DNA of 64,000 nucleotides from NCBI GenBank assembly GCA_945875335.1, contig CAMCKD010000001.1, positions 294,643 through 358,642 on the forward strand. The letters are read 5' to 3'. A program made the translations under genes and the position numbers. Positions within the stretch are counted from its first letter, which is position 1, and the number at the start of each line of letters is the position of its first letter. Under the pieces are notes generated by a model, which was not told the DNA's origin, did not search any database, and worked only from the letters and a program-made list of their open reading frames with translations. Positions 32,253 to 39,160 of the stretch are shown here, piece after piece. This DNA comes from an uncultured Clostridia bacterium. Its GTDB lineage: Bacteria > Bacillota > Clostridia > Oscillospirales > Oscillospiraceae.

Positions 32253-32906
32253 TCAGGCAGCTTCTACATGAAACATTCCATTCTGTCCATCCTTTTCAGG
32301 TCTCCACTCGCCAAGGCCACACACATAGCCACCAGCATTGATGATATTTACAATCTGCTCAATGCTGTACTGACCATTGGCATTATAGGAAATGGTCAGG
32401 TCTGCGTACCAGTTGCGGAACTCTCCCCGGAAACGGATGTCAGCAGTTCCCATGCCGACCTTCACCATGTCCTCCCGCATAATCGGGGTATCACTGTGAA
32501 CCTCAACCATCTGGTTTTCGTCCCCATCAATGAAGAACACGCCCCGCAAGGACATCTTGTCCTTCGACCATCCCATTCTGTATGCTGCACTAATCGCAGC
32601 CTGTTTAATTGCGGTGACAGGAAAACCAAACCTTGCCCCTTCCTCGATGGCCTTCTCAAATCCAGCCTCATTCATCTGGGTGGGCATCGGAGTGAGCCAG
32701 TACATAGAACGGATGAAATCTTCGACAGGGTTCTTTGCTTCCCTGGAAGTCGTCTTCGTCTTCTTCATCTGCTTGTCCAGAATTTCCCTCTTCGCCTTTT
32801 CGCTCCATGCGTGCATAATAAGAGGCGTATCCCCCACAATCCTGATTTTCGTCTTAACGATGTTGATAGGCTTAATCTCAATAGTCTCCACATTCTTCGT
32901 TGCCAT
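32253..32906 (-). CDS. Conserved phage protein, unknown function
   Basis: 217 residues. KTKIRIVGDTPLIMHAWSEKAKREILDKQ start, then GFPVTAIKQAAISAAYRMG and IRFRGEFRNWYADLTISYN. A widespread phage family whose beta-rich layout and GDTPLIMH phrase loosely recall RAMP/Cas7-like folds; that is only an impression. Its neighbours are recombination and nucleotide genes. Confidence 0.8.
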   Translation of the reverse strand: MATKNVETIEIKPINIVKTKIRIVGDTPLIMHAWSEKAKREILDKQMKKTKTTSREAKNPVEDFIRSMYWLTPMPTQMNEAGFEKAIEEGARFGFPVTAIKQAAISAAYRMGWSKDKMSLRGVFFIDGDENQMVEVHSDTPIMREDMVKVGMGTADIRFRGEFRNWYADLTISYNANGQYSIEQIVNIINAGGYVCGLGEWRPEKDGQNGMFHVEAA

Positions 32907-32954
32907 AATTCATTTTCCTTTCTATTCAATGTTTTTTATATTCAATCAGGAAGG

Positions 32955-33500
32955 TTAATACCATTCCCAATAGAACAATCCGCTTCCCTCTTCGTCTACG
33001 AGTGCAAATTCAGGAAATGCTTCGTTAAATTCTTCCAACAACTCTTCAGAAATCATGTACATTCCAGTGTTTTCAACGTGGCATCCCAGGTTTTCATGGA
33101 AGAAATTCTGAATGTCGTATCTTTTTCTCCAGCTCCTTACAGTCTCGGCAGCACATACAAAACGATCTTCGAATGTCTCCACTGTATACTTTTCTCTGAC
33201 TTCATCATTTGAAATCGTCACCCTCTTCCCTGAAGCGTCATCGATTACTTCCACGCTGTCAAGACTAAAATCGCCTATGTGAACATCTTCCCCAAATCCA
33301 TAATCTTTTGAAATTTTTGCGAAGTCAATTTCACTACTGCGGACCTTCAGGGGAGACGCATAAGGAGCAAGCTGTTTTGTATCTTCGTAACTCTCAAAAT
33401 CAACTCCAAGGATAATCCCATTCACATTTGAACGGTCATAAACAACATTGCTGTCATAATTGCCTTTTCTGACCCGAATAATTTCCATATCCAATCCCAT
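32955..33500 (-). CDS. Hypothetical phage protein
   Basis: 181 residues. MGLDMEIIRVRKGNYDS start and WRKRYDIQNFFHENLG are typical of phage proteins that monitor or modify host functions but are uncharacterised. Acidic C-terminus. Confidence 0.74.
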   Translation of the reverse strand: MGLDMEIIRVRKGNYDSNVVYDRSNVNGIILGVDFESYEDTKQLAPYASPLKVRSSEIDFAKISKDYGFGEDVHIGDFSLDSVEVIDDASGKRVTISNDEVREKYTVETFEDRFVCAAETVRSWRKRYDIQNFFHENLGCHVENTGMYMISEELLEEFNEAFPEFALVDEEGSGLFYWEWY

Positions 33501-33509
33501 AGCGATTCC

Positions 33510-33767
33510 TCACTTTCTAATTTCCAAATAACTGACATTTCCGATACAATCCAAGCACTTCAGCCGGATTCGACTCTCGTTCTCCTTGTCAAACAAAACC
33601 CTGCGGAGCAATCTCATATTGGTCAGCTTGACAAGCAAATCATCTACGTCCTTAGCGTCTTCAATCGCATCTTCAAGGTCCACAACGGAGTGGTCAAACC
33701 CGCAAAGGTCTTTAAGAGACAGCGGAATGCGGTTGGCAGTATAATAAAGAATTTTCTGGTATGTCAT
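33510..33767 (-). CDS. Hypothetical phage protein
   Basis: 85 residues, ATG at 33767 (SD GGGAGGGG). MTYQKILYYTANRIPLSLKDL; Leu-rich C-terminus. Not recognised. Confidence 0.68.
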   Translation of the reverse strand: MTYQKILYYTANRIPLSLKDLCGFDHSVVDLEDAIEDAKDVDDLLVKLTNMRLLRRVLFDKENESRIRLKCLDCIGNVSYLEIRK

Positions 33768-33780
33768 GTTTCCCCTCCCA

Positions 33781-34059
33781 TTAAAGCTTGTGAACTGCAA
33801 ATACCATCGAATTACGGAGCCTCGATACTTCCTCAAATCGTTCATCATCCATCGGAACCATGTAGTATCGAACTTCCTTCACCGAACCAGATTCATCATA
33901 AATCTTCCGTCCGTATACAACGTGTTCGCATCCAGTCTCTTTCATCAGTTTTCTGGCCTCAGTCTCCAGCTTTCTGAGGTTAGCCATAACCTCATCCATT
34001 CTCTGGTAACCAATAAACCTAGCCCCTGAACTATTCCATTCCATGCACGCAACCATCAT
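33781..34059 (-). CDS. Hypothetical phage protein
   Basis: 92 residues, ATG at 34059 eight bases after AAGGAG. MMVACMEWNSSGARFIGYQR, helical middle, then GCEHVVYGRKIYDE. Not recognised. Confidence 0.68.
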   Translation of the reverse strand: MMVACMEWNSSGARFIGYQRMDEVMANLRKLETEARKLMKETGCEHVVYGRKIYDESGSVKEVRYYMVPMDDERFEEVSRLRNSMVFAVHKL

Positions 34060-34071
34060 TCCATCCACTCC

Positions 34072-34389
34072 TTACGCAAGCAGTCTGCTTTCACGGTACT
34101 CTTCGTAGTATCTATCGCTTCCGTCATCCTCTTCGTCATAAACAACCTCAAGCCCATTTTGCTTCAGGAACTCAATCGGCTCAATCTCATCAATGACATA
34201 GACTTTTCCATCAACCCGGATTGCATCAGCAACTCCACCCTCTTCATCAGGTTCGGAATCACACAGCTCACCGCCCAGAAGCTCCTCAATCATTCCGGTT
34301 GCGTCATCTTCAACGCAATCAAAGCAGAAATACCGTCCATCAAATTCAAAGCCTCTATCAAATTCATAACCACAGCATTCGCACTTCAT
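34072..34389 (-). CDS. Zinc-finger acidic phage protein
   Basis: 105 residues. N-terminal MKCECCGYEFDRG...YFCFDCVEDD makes a four-Cys zinc site, followed by an acidic region (DEEDDGSDRYYEEYRE). First gene of the long accessory operon. Confidence 0.72.
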   Translation of the reverse strand: MKCECCGYEFDRGFEFDGRYFCFDCVEDDATGMIEELLGGELCDSEPDEEGGVADAIRVDGKVYVIDEIEPIEFLKQNGLEVVYDEEDDGSDRYYEEYRESRLLA

Positions 34390-34413
34390 AATCGTGAGCC
34401 TCCATTCACTTAT

Positions 34414-34519
34414 CCATTTGGTTAAGTCCTAACCAAAAATATTTCGAGCATCCACACGATACCCGGTGAGTTTCCCTCCTCACGCTATGTATTATACCAC
34501 ATATTTATCTGTTTGTCAA
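34414..34519 (-). promoter_or_regulatory. Promoter, leader hairpin and operator-like element of the accessory operon
   Basis: TTGACA (34514-34519), 17-bp spacer, TATAAT (34491-34496). Leader hairpin GTGAG/CTCAC. Element CCATTTGGTTAAGT at 34414-34427, close to the SD. I see no other strong promoter until 15.5 kb, so it may serve about 19 kb. Confidence 0.82.
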
Positions 34520-34522
34520 TAT

Positions 34523-35116
34523 CTATTTATGTATCTTTCTCTTTTCCTCACGAATCTCCCGATACAATCCCATCACTTCCTTGGCTCGTTCCCGCTCATA
34601 AAGCGCCATCGCTTCCTTGTATCTTGAAAGACCATGTTCTATAATCATTCGGGTTTTCTTGTCGCATCTTTTGATTCTTGTAATTTCATCCATGACAATC
34701 ACCTGAATCCGCTGCTTACTAAGATGTACAGCGGCTCCAACTTCTTCAAGAGACTTCCCATCGACATATCGAAGCAGCATAATCTTCTTTGTTCTTTCAT
34801 TCCGGTATTCTTTCTCGGTCAAAACAAACTTTACTGTTTCTGCGGAATCTTCTGGTATCTCTTCCAATTGTAAGTCATGGTAAAATCTAATATCAGCTTT
34901 CTCCCTATTCCCGATTCTACCAACAGGGCCAATCAAATTATCCTTCCTATTCGCTTTCAGTCCTCTGGTTCTTCTCCACTGGCTGATGCAATTCGGTGTC
35001 AACCCAAGTTCCTCTGCTATCTCTCTATCATTGAGGCCCTTCTTCCATAGCGGAAATCTCAAGTTGTCATTGACATCTGTAATTTGTTTATGATATTTCT
35101 TCTTATTTTCTTCCAT
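34523..35116 (-). CDS. HTH / sigma-region-4-like regulator
   Basis: 197 residues. An N-terminal HTH (WKKGLNDREIAEELGLTPNCISQWRRTRG) is followed by a sigma-70 region 4-like helix pair (MLLRYVDGKSLEEVGAAVHLSKQRIQVI). Charged coiled C-terminus. Probably binds DNA and regulates phage transcription. Confidence 0.82.
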   Translation of the reverse strand: MEENKKKYHKQITDVNDNLRFPLWKKGLNDREIAEELGLTPNCISQWRRTRGLKANRKDNLIGPVGRIGNREKADIRFYHDLQLEEIPEDSAETVKFVLTEKEYRNERTKKIMLLRYVDGKSLEEVGAAVHLSKQRIQVIVMDEITRIKRCDKKTRMIIEHGLSRYKEAMALYERERAKEVMGLYREIREEKRKIHK

Positions 35117-35119
35117 ATT

Positions 35120-35479
35120 TCAAATATAACCATCCTTTCTAGGTTTGTCTCGCTTTCTCATTTTTCCAAGGCTCATGTAAAATTTATATCCGAATAATGC
35201 AGCAGCCACGAGAAATACTGGAATTTTTGTGATATTCCACATCAAAGCTCCGGCATACATCACAAGCAGATAAACCGAAGCTACAGAACATTCAGAAGTA
35301 TCAACTGTGTTGTCTTCGATGTCTTTCTCTTCTTCTATTGAGACGGTTTCATGAGGACGCTTTCTGATAATCCTGATAGCATCCTCCATCGACTTCTCTA
35401 TAATGCTATCTTCCCGTTTCTTTCTCAGTCTCCCCTTCATTTCTTCGATATCCGTATTCGTAGCTTCTCTGGCAAGCAT
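35120..35479 (-). CDS. Membrane-associated hypothetical protein
   Basis: 119 residues, ATG at 35479 (SD GGAGGG). A charged cytoplasmic N-terminus of about 65 residues is followed by a hydrophobic stretch (ASVYLLVMYAGALMW, IPVFLVAAALFGYKF) forming one or two membrane spans. Confidence 0.7.
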   Translation of the reverse strand: MLAREATNTDIEEMKGRLRKKREDSIIEKSMEDAIRIIRKRPHETVSIEEEKDIEDNTVDTSECSVASVYLLVMYAGALMWNITKIPVFLVAAALFGYKFYMSLGKMRKRDKPRKDGYI

Positions 35480-35480
35480 C

Positions 35481-35783
35481 TTATTCCCTCCATCCATCTT
35501 TCAATATCTGAATGCTCTTCCACATTGGATGCCTCATTTTTTTGAAAGCCCTGGCCTCAATACCCCTGACTTTCTCAAGCGTTTCTCCAAATTCTGCCGC
35601 AATCCTATTTCTGCTCAAGGCATCTAAATACCGTTTCTGCATGAGGAGCCTTTCTTTATCAGTCAAAGCGGTGCAATACATGATAAGATATTCAATTCGT
35701 TCGTGGACATCATCAGGAATGTCTATTAGCTGGAAGTTTTCATAAAAATTCCTGGCTAATGTTTCTGCTTTCTTCGGTTCCAT
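35481..35783 (-). CDS. Sigma-70 region-4-like protein
   Basis: 100 residues. ALTDKERLLMQKRYLDALSRNRIAAEFGETLEKVRGIEARAFKKMRHP is a clear region-4 HTH. It could act as a late or middle transcription factor. Overlaps nothing but abuts the membrane protein gene. Confidence 0.8.
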   Translation of the reverse strand: MEPKKAETLARNFYENFQLIDIPDDVHERIEYLIMYCTALTDKERLLMQKRYLDALSRNRIAAEFGETLEKVRGIEARAFKKMRHPMWKSIQILKDGWRE

Positions 35784-35802
35784 TCTTTACATCCCCTTCA
35801 AT

Positions 35803-36174
35803 TTAACAATCACAGGCAATCCCATGATAACAAATCCATCTTCCATTTACGAAAAACAGCTCATAAGACCTGGTGAACCATTTCCCTGTGCAATCATACG
35901 GACTGCAAGGTTCTCTCATAAACTCATGTTCCATGAAATACTTTTCTGCTTCCTCATACGTCTCCAGGTAGTCAGGAAGAAGGATTTTCACAATAACGTA
36001 ATCCTCCATGTCCCGAACAATGGTTCTATCCTTGCTTTTCTCTTTATTCATAAACACACGGACAGCACGTTTTAGTTCTATCACATGGTCTTTGCATACC
36101 CCAGCTTTCTCACACATCCGAATTAAGAAATATGCTGTGGTTGCTTCTTCATAGCTTCTAATTGGCATCATCAT
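35803..36174 (-). CDS. Hypothetical phage protein
   Basis: 123 residues. Helical, with YFLIRMCEKAGVCKDHVIEL and WFTRSYELFFVNGRWICYHG. Not recognised. Preceded by the shared operator-like element. Confidence 0.7.
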   Translation of the reverse strand: MMMPIRSYEEATTAYFLIRMCEKAGVCKDHVIELKRAVRVFMNKEKSKDRTIVRDMEDYVIVKILLPDYLETYEEAEKYFMEHEFMREPCSPYDCTGKWFTRSYELFFVNGRWICYHGIACDC

Positions 36175-36195
36175 TCAATCATCCTCCCGAATATT

Positions 36196-36209
36196 CCATC
36201 TGGTTAAGT
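36196..36209 (-). promoter_or_regulatory. Operator-like element with upstream hairpin
   Basis: Exact CCATCTGGTTAAGT. A GCAAGG/CCTTGC hairpin lies just upstream in the transcript (about 36217-36236). No separate promoter is obvious; the unit is probably read from 36676-36704. Confidence 0.7.
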
Positions 36210-36251
36210 CTAATCCAATAATTCTGCAAGGACGGTTGCCCTTGCTATCAA

Positions 36252-36620
36252 TTATCCATCCAATTCAACTACCAGAATGCTGTTTCCCAATCTTACAAAA
36301 CCCTCTGGATGCTCATACTTCTTCATATACTTGGCAATGTATTCCTGAGGCAAAGAGCAGATATTATCTTCTCCAATACCTACAATCAGGAAATTACCAG
36401 CAATGATGTCATATGATACCCCATCTTCATCCCGCAATGCTCTGTTATAAGGGAGTCCCTGAATCTTACCCTCTTCATTCAAAACAACTGCTACCGGGTC
36501 AGTAAACGGATAAATCACTTCAATATATCCATCCACTTCATGCTGTAAAGACTTCAGGCCTTCCTCAATTACAACTACTTCAGGTTTCTTTCCTGGATGA
36601 ACTCTCAACACTGTCATCAT
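36252..36620 (-). CDS. DUF3846 domain protein
   Basis: 122 residues. LRVHPGKKPEVVVIEEGLKSLQHEVDGYIE, NEEGKIQGLPYNRALRDEDG and GNFLIVGIGED match DUF3846, common on phages and conjugative elements. Function unknown. Confidence 0.85.
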   Translation of the reverse strand: MMTVLRVHPGKKPEVVVIEEGLKSLQHEVDGYIEVIYPFTDPVAVVLNEEGKIQGLPYNRALRDEDGVSYDIIAGNFLIVGIGEDNICSLPQEYIAKYMKKYEHPEGFVRLGNSILVVELDG

Positions 36621-36675
36621 TATTCAATTCCCCCTTCAATCATCATCCGTCTTTTGCTCTGTCCTTACGGGAGAC

Positions 36676-36704
36676 ATTATACCATATATTTATGATTTTG
36701 TCAA
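36676..36704 (-). promoter_or_regulatory. Sigma-A-like promoter
   Basis: TTGACA (36699-36704), 17-bp spacer, TATAAT (36676-36681). A degenerate form of the shared element (AAGACGGAT on the transcript) is near 36640. Drives DUF3846 and the sigma-like genes. Confidence 0.8.
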
Positions 36705-36723
36705 TATATTATAATATAGAACA

Positions 36724-36755
36724 AGCCCGGATGAACTGATAAACTCATCCGGGCT
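36724..36755 (-). terminator. Terminator after the 36761 gene
   Basis: An 11-bp perfect stem (36724-36734 and 36745-36755), 10-nt loop, followed on the transcript by TTGTTCTAT. Confidence 0.8.
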
Positions 36756-36760
36756 AATTA

Positions 36761-37261
36761 TTATTTTTCACTATTCAGGATTGTGGCCATCTTTTTTACT
36801 GCTCTTCCATGTGCCTTGGTTGTTCTCCTTAAATAAGACTCAAATCTGTCCTCATAATCTTCTTTGCTGTCAAACATGGACTTACAAACGTCATTCCAAC
36901 TCAACAGAGGATACGATAAATATCTCAACGAAATAACCGAACGTTCATCTGAACTCCTTATTTGCCTAATGGTCATTTCAATAATTTCTCTTTGTTTATT
37001 ATGCAGCTCTTTTAAGGTGTCAAGTCTATTTAGTATTCTATCTTTCTGATCTAACATCAATGCCATTTTATCAGATGACACATCCCCAGAACGAGGCATC
37101 CCTGTCATTTCTTTGGCACTTGTTGATACCATGGCTTCGTTTAATCTATGGAGCATTTCATCCTGCGTCTCAATGTCTCCCCATCGCTCCCTGTACTCTA
37201 CCAGCCATTCCTTTATCATTCCAGGGTCATACACAGTTTTTTCTTGACATTCTTGCTCCAT
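36761..37261 (-). CDS. DUF1492/RinA-ArpU-like transcription regulator
   Basis: 166 residues. A coiled N-terminal half is followed by RQIRSSDERSVISLRYLSYPLLSWNDVCKSMF, a sigma-like HTH seen in late-gene activators of Gram-positive phages. It has its own promoter and terminator. The operator-like element covers its transcription start, so it may be tightly repressed in the lysogen and activate late genes on induction. The role is inference. Confidence 0.75.
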   Translation of the reverse strand: MEQECQEKTVYDPGMIKEWLVEYRERWGDIETQDEMLHRLNEAMVSTSAKEMTGMPRSGDVSSDKMALMLDQKDRILNRLDTLKELHNKQREIIEMTIRQIRSSDERSVISLRYLSYPLLSWNDVCKSMFDSKEDYEDRFESYLRRTTKAHGRAVKKMATILNSEK

Positions 37262-37290
37262 GACAACTCACCTCTCGAATGATAGTAATA

Positions 37291-37331
37291 TCCAACTGGT
37301 TAATTATAATATGTAATTATAAAAATGTCAA
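37291..37331 (-). promoter_or_regulatory. Promoter overlapped by the operator-like element
   Basis: TTGACA (37326-37331), 17-bp spacer, TATAAT (37303-37308). The element TCCAACTGGTTAA (37291-37303) begins at the -10 and covers the start site, unlike the leader position elsewhere. Confidence 0.8.
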
Positions 37332-37383
37332 CATACCAGTTCCGACCCTATGGGATAAGGTTGGTTCTGTCTATGTTGACATT
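37324..37383. repeat. 12-bp inverted repeat around divergent TTGACA hexamers
   Basis: AATGTCAACATA (37324-37335) is repeated inverted at 37372-37383. Each arm contains a TTGACA hexamer facing outward. The left one is the -35 of the 37303 promoter. No gene follows the right one. Confidence 0.7.
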
Positions 37384-37414
37384 TCCCCAATATTATGTTC
37401 ATATCCTACTTACG

Positions 37415-37564
37415 TTACTTCCCAATTTGCATCTGTTTTCCAAATCCATCATCGATTATTTCAACAATACGGACTTTTCCAGCTCCCTCCAACTTCATAG
37501 CAAGCAGCTCTTTTACCGCCTGTGCTTCCTCTATGGGAGCTTCAATTTGTACAATTATTTTCAT
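37415..37564 (-). CDS. Small phage protein
   Basis: 49 residues, ATG at 37564. MKIIVQIEAPIEEAQAVKEL suggests an alpha/beta ferredoxin-like mini-fold. Not recognised. Confidence 0.62.
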   Translation of the reverse strand: MKIIVQIEAPIEEAQAVKELLAMKLEGAGKVRIVEIIDDGFGKQMQIGK

Positions 37565-37580
37565 ATCACTTTCCTGCTTG

Positions 37581-37730
37581 TTACTCCTTATATATTCTCC
37601 CATCTACATAGATTTTATGTCCTCCGCTTCGGATGGCTTTCCTCTCTTCTGCTGATGGGAATGTATCTTTAGGCCCATGTGCTATCACAACTCCATCCCG
37701 TTTTACCTGCCAATAATCAGTGCTTGTCAT
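37581..37730 (-). CDS. Small phage protein
   Basis: 49 residues: MTSTDYWQVKRDGVVIAHGP, then PSAEERKAIRSGGHKIYVDG. A regular small beta protein. Its SD is weak. Confidence 0.6.
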   Translation of the reverse strand: MTSTDYWQVKRDGVVIAHGPKDTFPSAEERKAIRSGGHKIYVDGRIYKE

Positions 37731-37746
37731 TCATCCAGCTCCATCT

Positions 37747-37941
37747 CTATAAGATTTCAATGAAATTAACGTCATCATCAATCAACTCGACCTTTGGATT
37801 GTAAGCATACTGGTTTCCTTTATTGTCCCACAGAATATCAAGCGCTTCCTCCTTGCTTTTTGCCTTCAATATTCCTTTTGCTGTAAATACACACTCACCT
37901 CTCCGGTTTGCGTAATCAATTTTCCAGATATATGTTTCCAT
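37747..37941 (-). CDS. Small phage protein
   Basis: 64 residues, SD AAGGAG. METYIWKIDYANRRGECVF and AKSKEEALDILWDNKG. Not recognised. Confidence 0.66.
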   Translation of the reverse strand: METYIWKIDYANRRGECVFTAKGILKAKSKEEALDILWDNKGNQYAYNPKVELIDDDVNFIEIL

Positions 37942-37965
37942 AAAGTTTTCATCTCCTTCTATTTC

Positions 37966-38538
37966 TCAAAAAATATTTCTATATCTACCTGGAATCCGGC
38001 TTATTGTAATCCGCCTAATTTCTTTCTTCCGAGCATTCCCGGTGAGCATCCTCTGTTCCCAGTCAATTACTTCTACATAATTTGCTGGTACAAACACCTT
38101 TTCACCATTCGCTTCGATTCCTACTCTCTCCTCGTACTGTCCTGAATAATAGTTATAATTCTTTCCAATCCACCCAATTTTTCCTGTAGTACCCTTTGGA
38201 ACCTTTCGTCCCCTGACTACTTTCACAGAATCCCCCATCCGAATCTTTTTTGCCTGAGCCTCATTATAACGCCCATCAAAATCTTTTCGGGAGATACCTT
38301 TGTAGTATCGATAAACAGCTCTCATTGTTTCTTCTGTTGCATCAATCGTAGCCCAACTATCTGTTCCACCGAACCTCGTGGTATCATACATGACTTCACG
38401 CACTTCTCCACATTCAGCATCCCATACGATTGCATACCAGTCAGAATCCCAGGCCCCATTGTGTTCTCTCAAATCAATAACGCATCCCTCATATTCGACC
38501 TTTTTCTCTTCTCCATATCGTCCAAAACATACAGCCAT
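37966..38538 (-). CDS. Phage protein with KOW/SH3-like segment
   Basis: 190 residues. N-terminal CVIDLREHNGAWDSDWYAIV and a conserved DTTRFGGTDSWATIDATEE. Residues 100-155 (IRMGDSVKVVRGRKVPKGTTGKIGWIG) form a KOW-like barrel. First gene of the 38609 promoter unit. Confidence 0.74.
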   Translation of the reverse strand: MAVCFGRYGEEKKVEYEGCVIDLREHNGAWDSDWYAIVWDAECGEVREVMYDTTRFGGTDSWATIDATEETMRAVYRYYKGISRKDFDGRYNEAQAKKIRMGDSVKVVRGRKVPKGTTGKIGWIGKNYNYYSGQYEERVGIEANGEKVFVPANYVEVIDWEQRMLTGNARKKEIRRITISRIPGRYRNIF

Positions 38539-38554
38539 TCAATCACGTCCTTTA

Positions 38555-38637
38555 CCGTCTGGTTAATTATTCATCACAAATTATTCAGGCTCTTTCCTGA
38601 ACGTCGCTATTATACCACATATTTGAATATTTGTCAA
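38555..38637 (-). promoter_or_regulatory. Promoter, leader hairpin and operator-like element
   Basis: TTGACA (38632-38637), 17-bp spacer, TATAAT (38609-38614). A perfect TTCAGG/CCTGAA hairpin sits in the leader. Element CCGTCTGGTTAATT is at 38555-38568. Confidence 0.82.
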
Positions 38638-38654
38638 TATCTCACTATATAACA

Positions 38655-38677
38655 AGAGGGAGGTACGTCCTCCCTCT
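38655..38677 (-). terminator. Terminator after the 38683 gene
   Basis: A 9-bp perfect stem (38655-38663 and 38669-38677) with a 5-nt loop, then TTGTTATAT on the transcript. Confidence 0.75.
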
Positions 38678-38682
38678 ATCTA

Positions 38683-38874
38683 TTATGCAGCTTTCTTCGT
38701 TTCTTCCTTCAGCAGTTCCGAAAGCAGACAGGATAATCCAATCGCTACGCCCAAATCATCCAAGCTATCAGTTTTGGCATGGATGCTCTCAATCTTATCG
38801 AGTATCGCATCAGCTAAAGCAGACAACTCATAAATCCTCATGCTTTCAATTTCTACATAACTCTCAGTATTCAT
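38683..38874 (-). CDS. Small helical phage protein
   Basis: 63 residues, ATG at 38874 seven bases after GGAGG. IYELSALADAILDKIESIHAK and LSCLLSELLKEETKK. Function unknown. Confidence 0.66.
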   Translation of the reverse strand: MNTESYVEIESMRIYELSALADAILDKIESIHAKTDSLDDLGVAIGLSCLLSELLKEETKKAA

Positions 38875-38950
38875 TTTCATTCCTCCATCATTCAATCTAT
38901 CCGTCTTTCCGGTTGCCACCGTTTTTCTGCATTTGTCTCATTTGAGTTGC

Positions 38951-39019
38951 ATCTGTTCAGCTCAGGATTTCATCTCAACCTCACGAATACATTATACTTT
39001 ATCTGTTCAGATGCTTCAA
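38951..39019 (-). promoter_or_regulatory. Promoter with palindromic operator in its spacer
   Basis: TTGAAG (39014-39019), 17-bp spacer, TATAAT (38991-38996). The spacer contains the perfect palindrome-type site ATCTG-TT-CAGAT (39001-39012). A half copy ATCTGTTCAG lies downstream at 38951-38960. A further TTGACA at 39039-39044 lacks a good -10. Confidence 0.7.
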
Positions 39020-39067
39020 TTAGCTATATGTACAATTTTGTCAATATGGATTCATGTATATTATATA

Positions 39068-39096
39068 TGGACGATAAAACCATAATGTGCTATAAT
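39068..39096 (+). promoter_or_regulatory. Promoter of the plus-strand moron gene
   Basis: TGGACG (39068-39073), 17-bp spacer, extended TGC-TATAAT (-10 at 39091-39096). SD AGGAGG at 39147-39152 decides the ATG at 39161. Confidence 0.7.
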
Positions 39097-39160
39097 TGTT
39101 TTTAGAATGGATATGTGTTGTCTAATCATCCATTTATTATTATCGCAGGAGGTCATTATA

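Noticed and set aside
32070-33212. 380-codon plus-strand open frame
   Set aside because: It starts in the pentamer tract and runs antisense to two supported genes, with no SD and biased low-complexity start.
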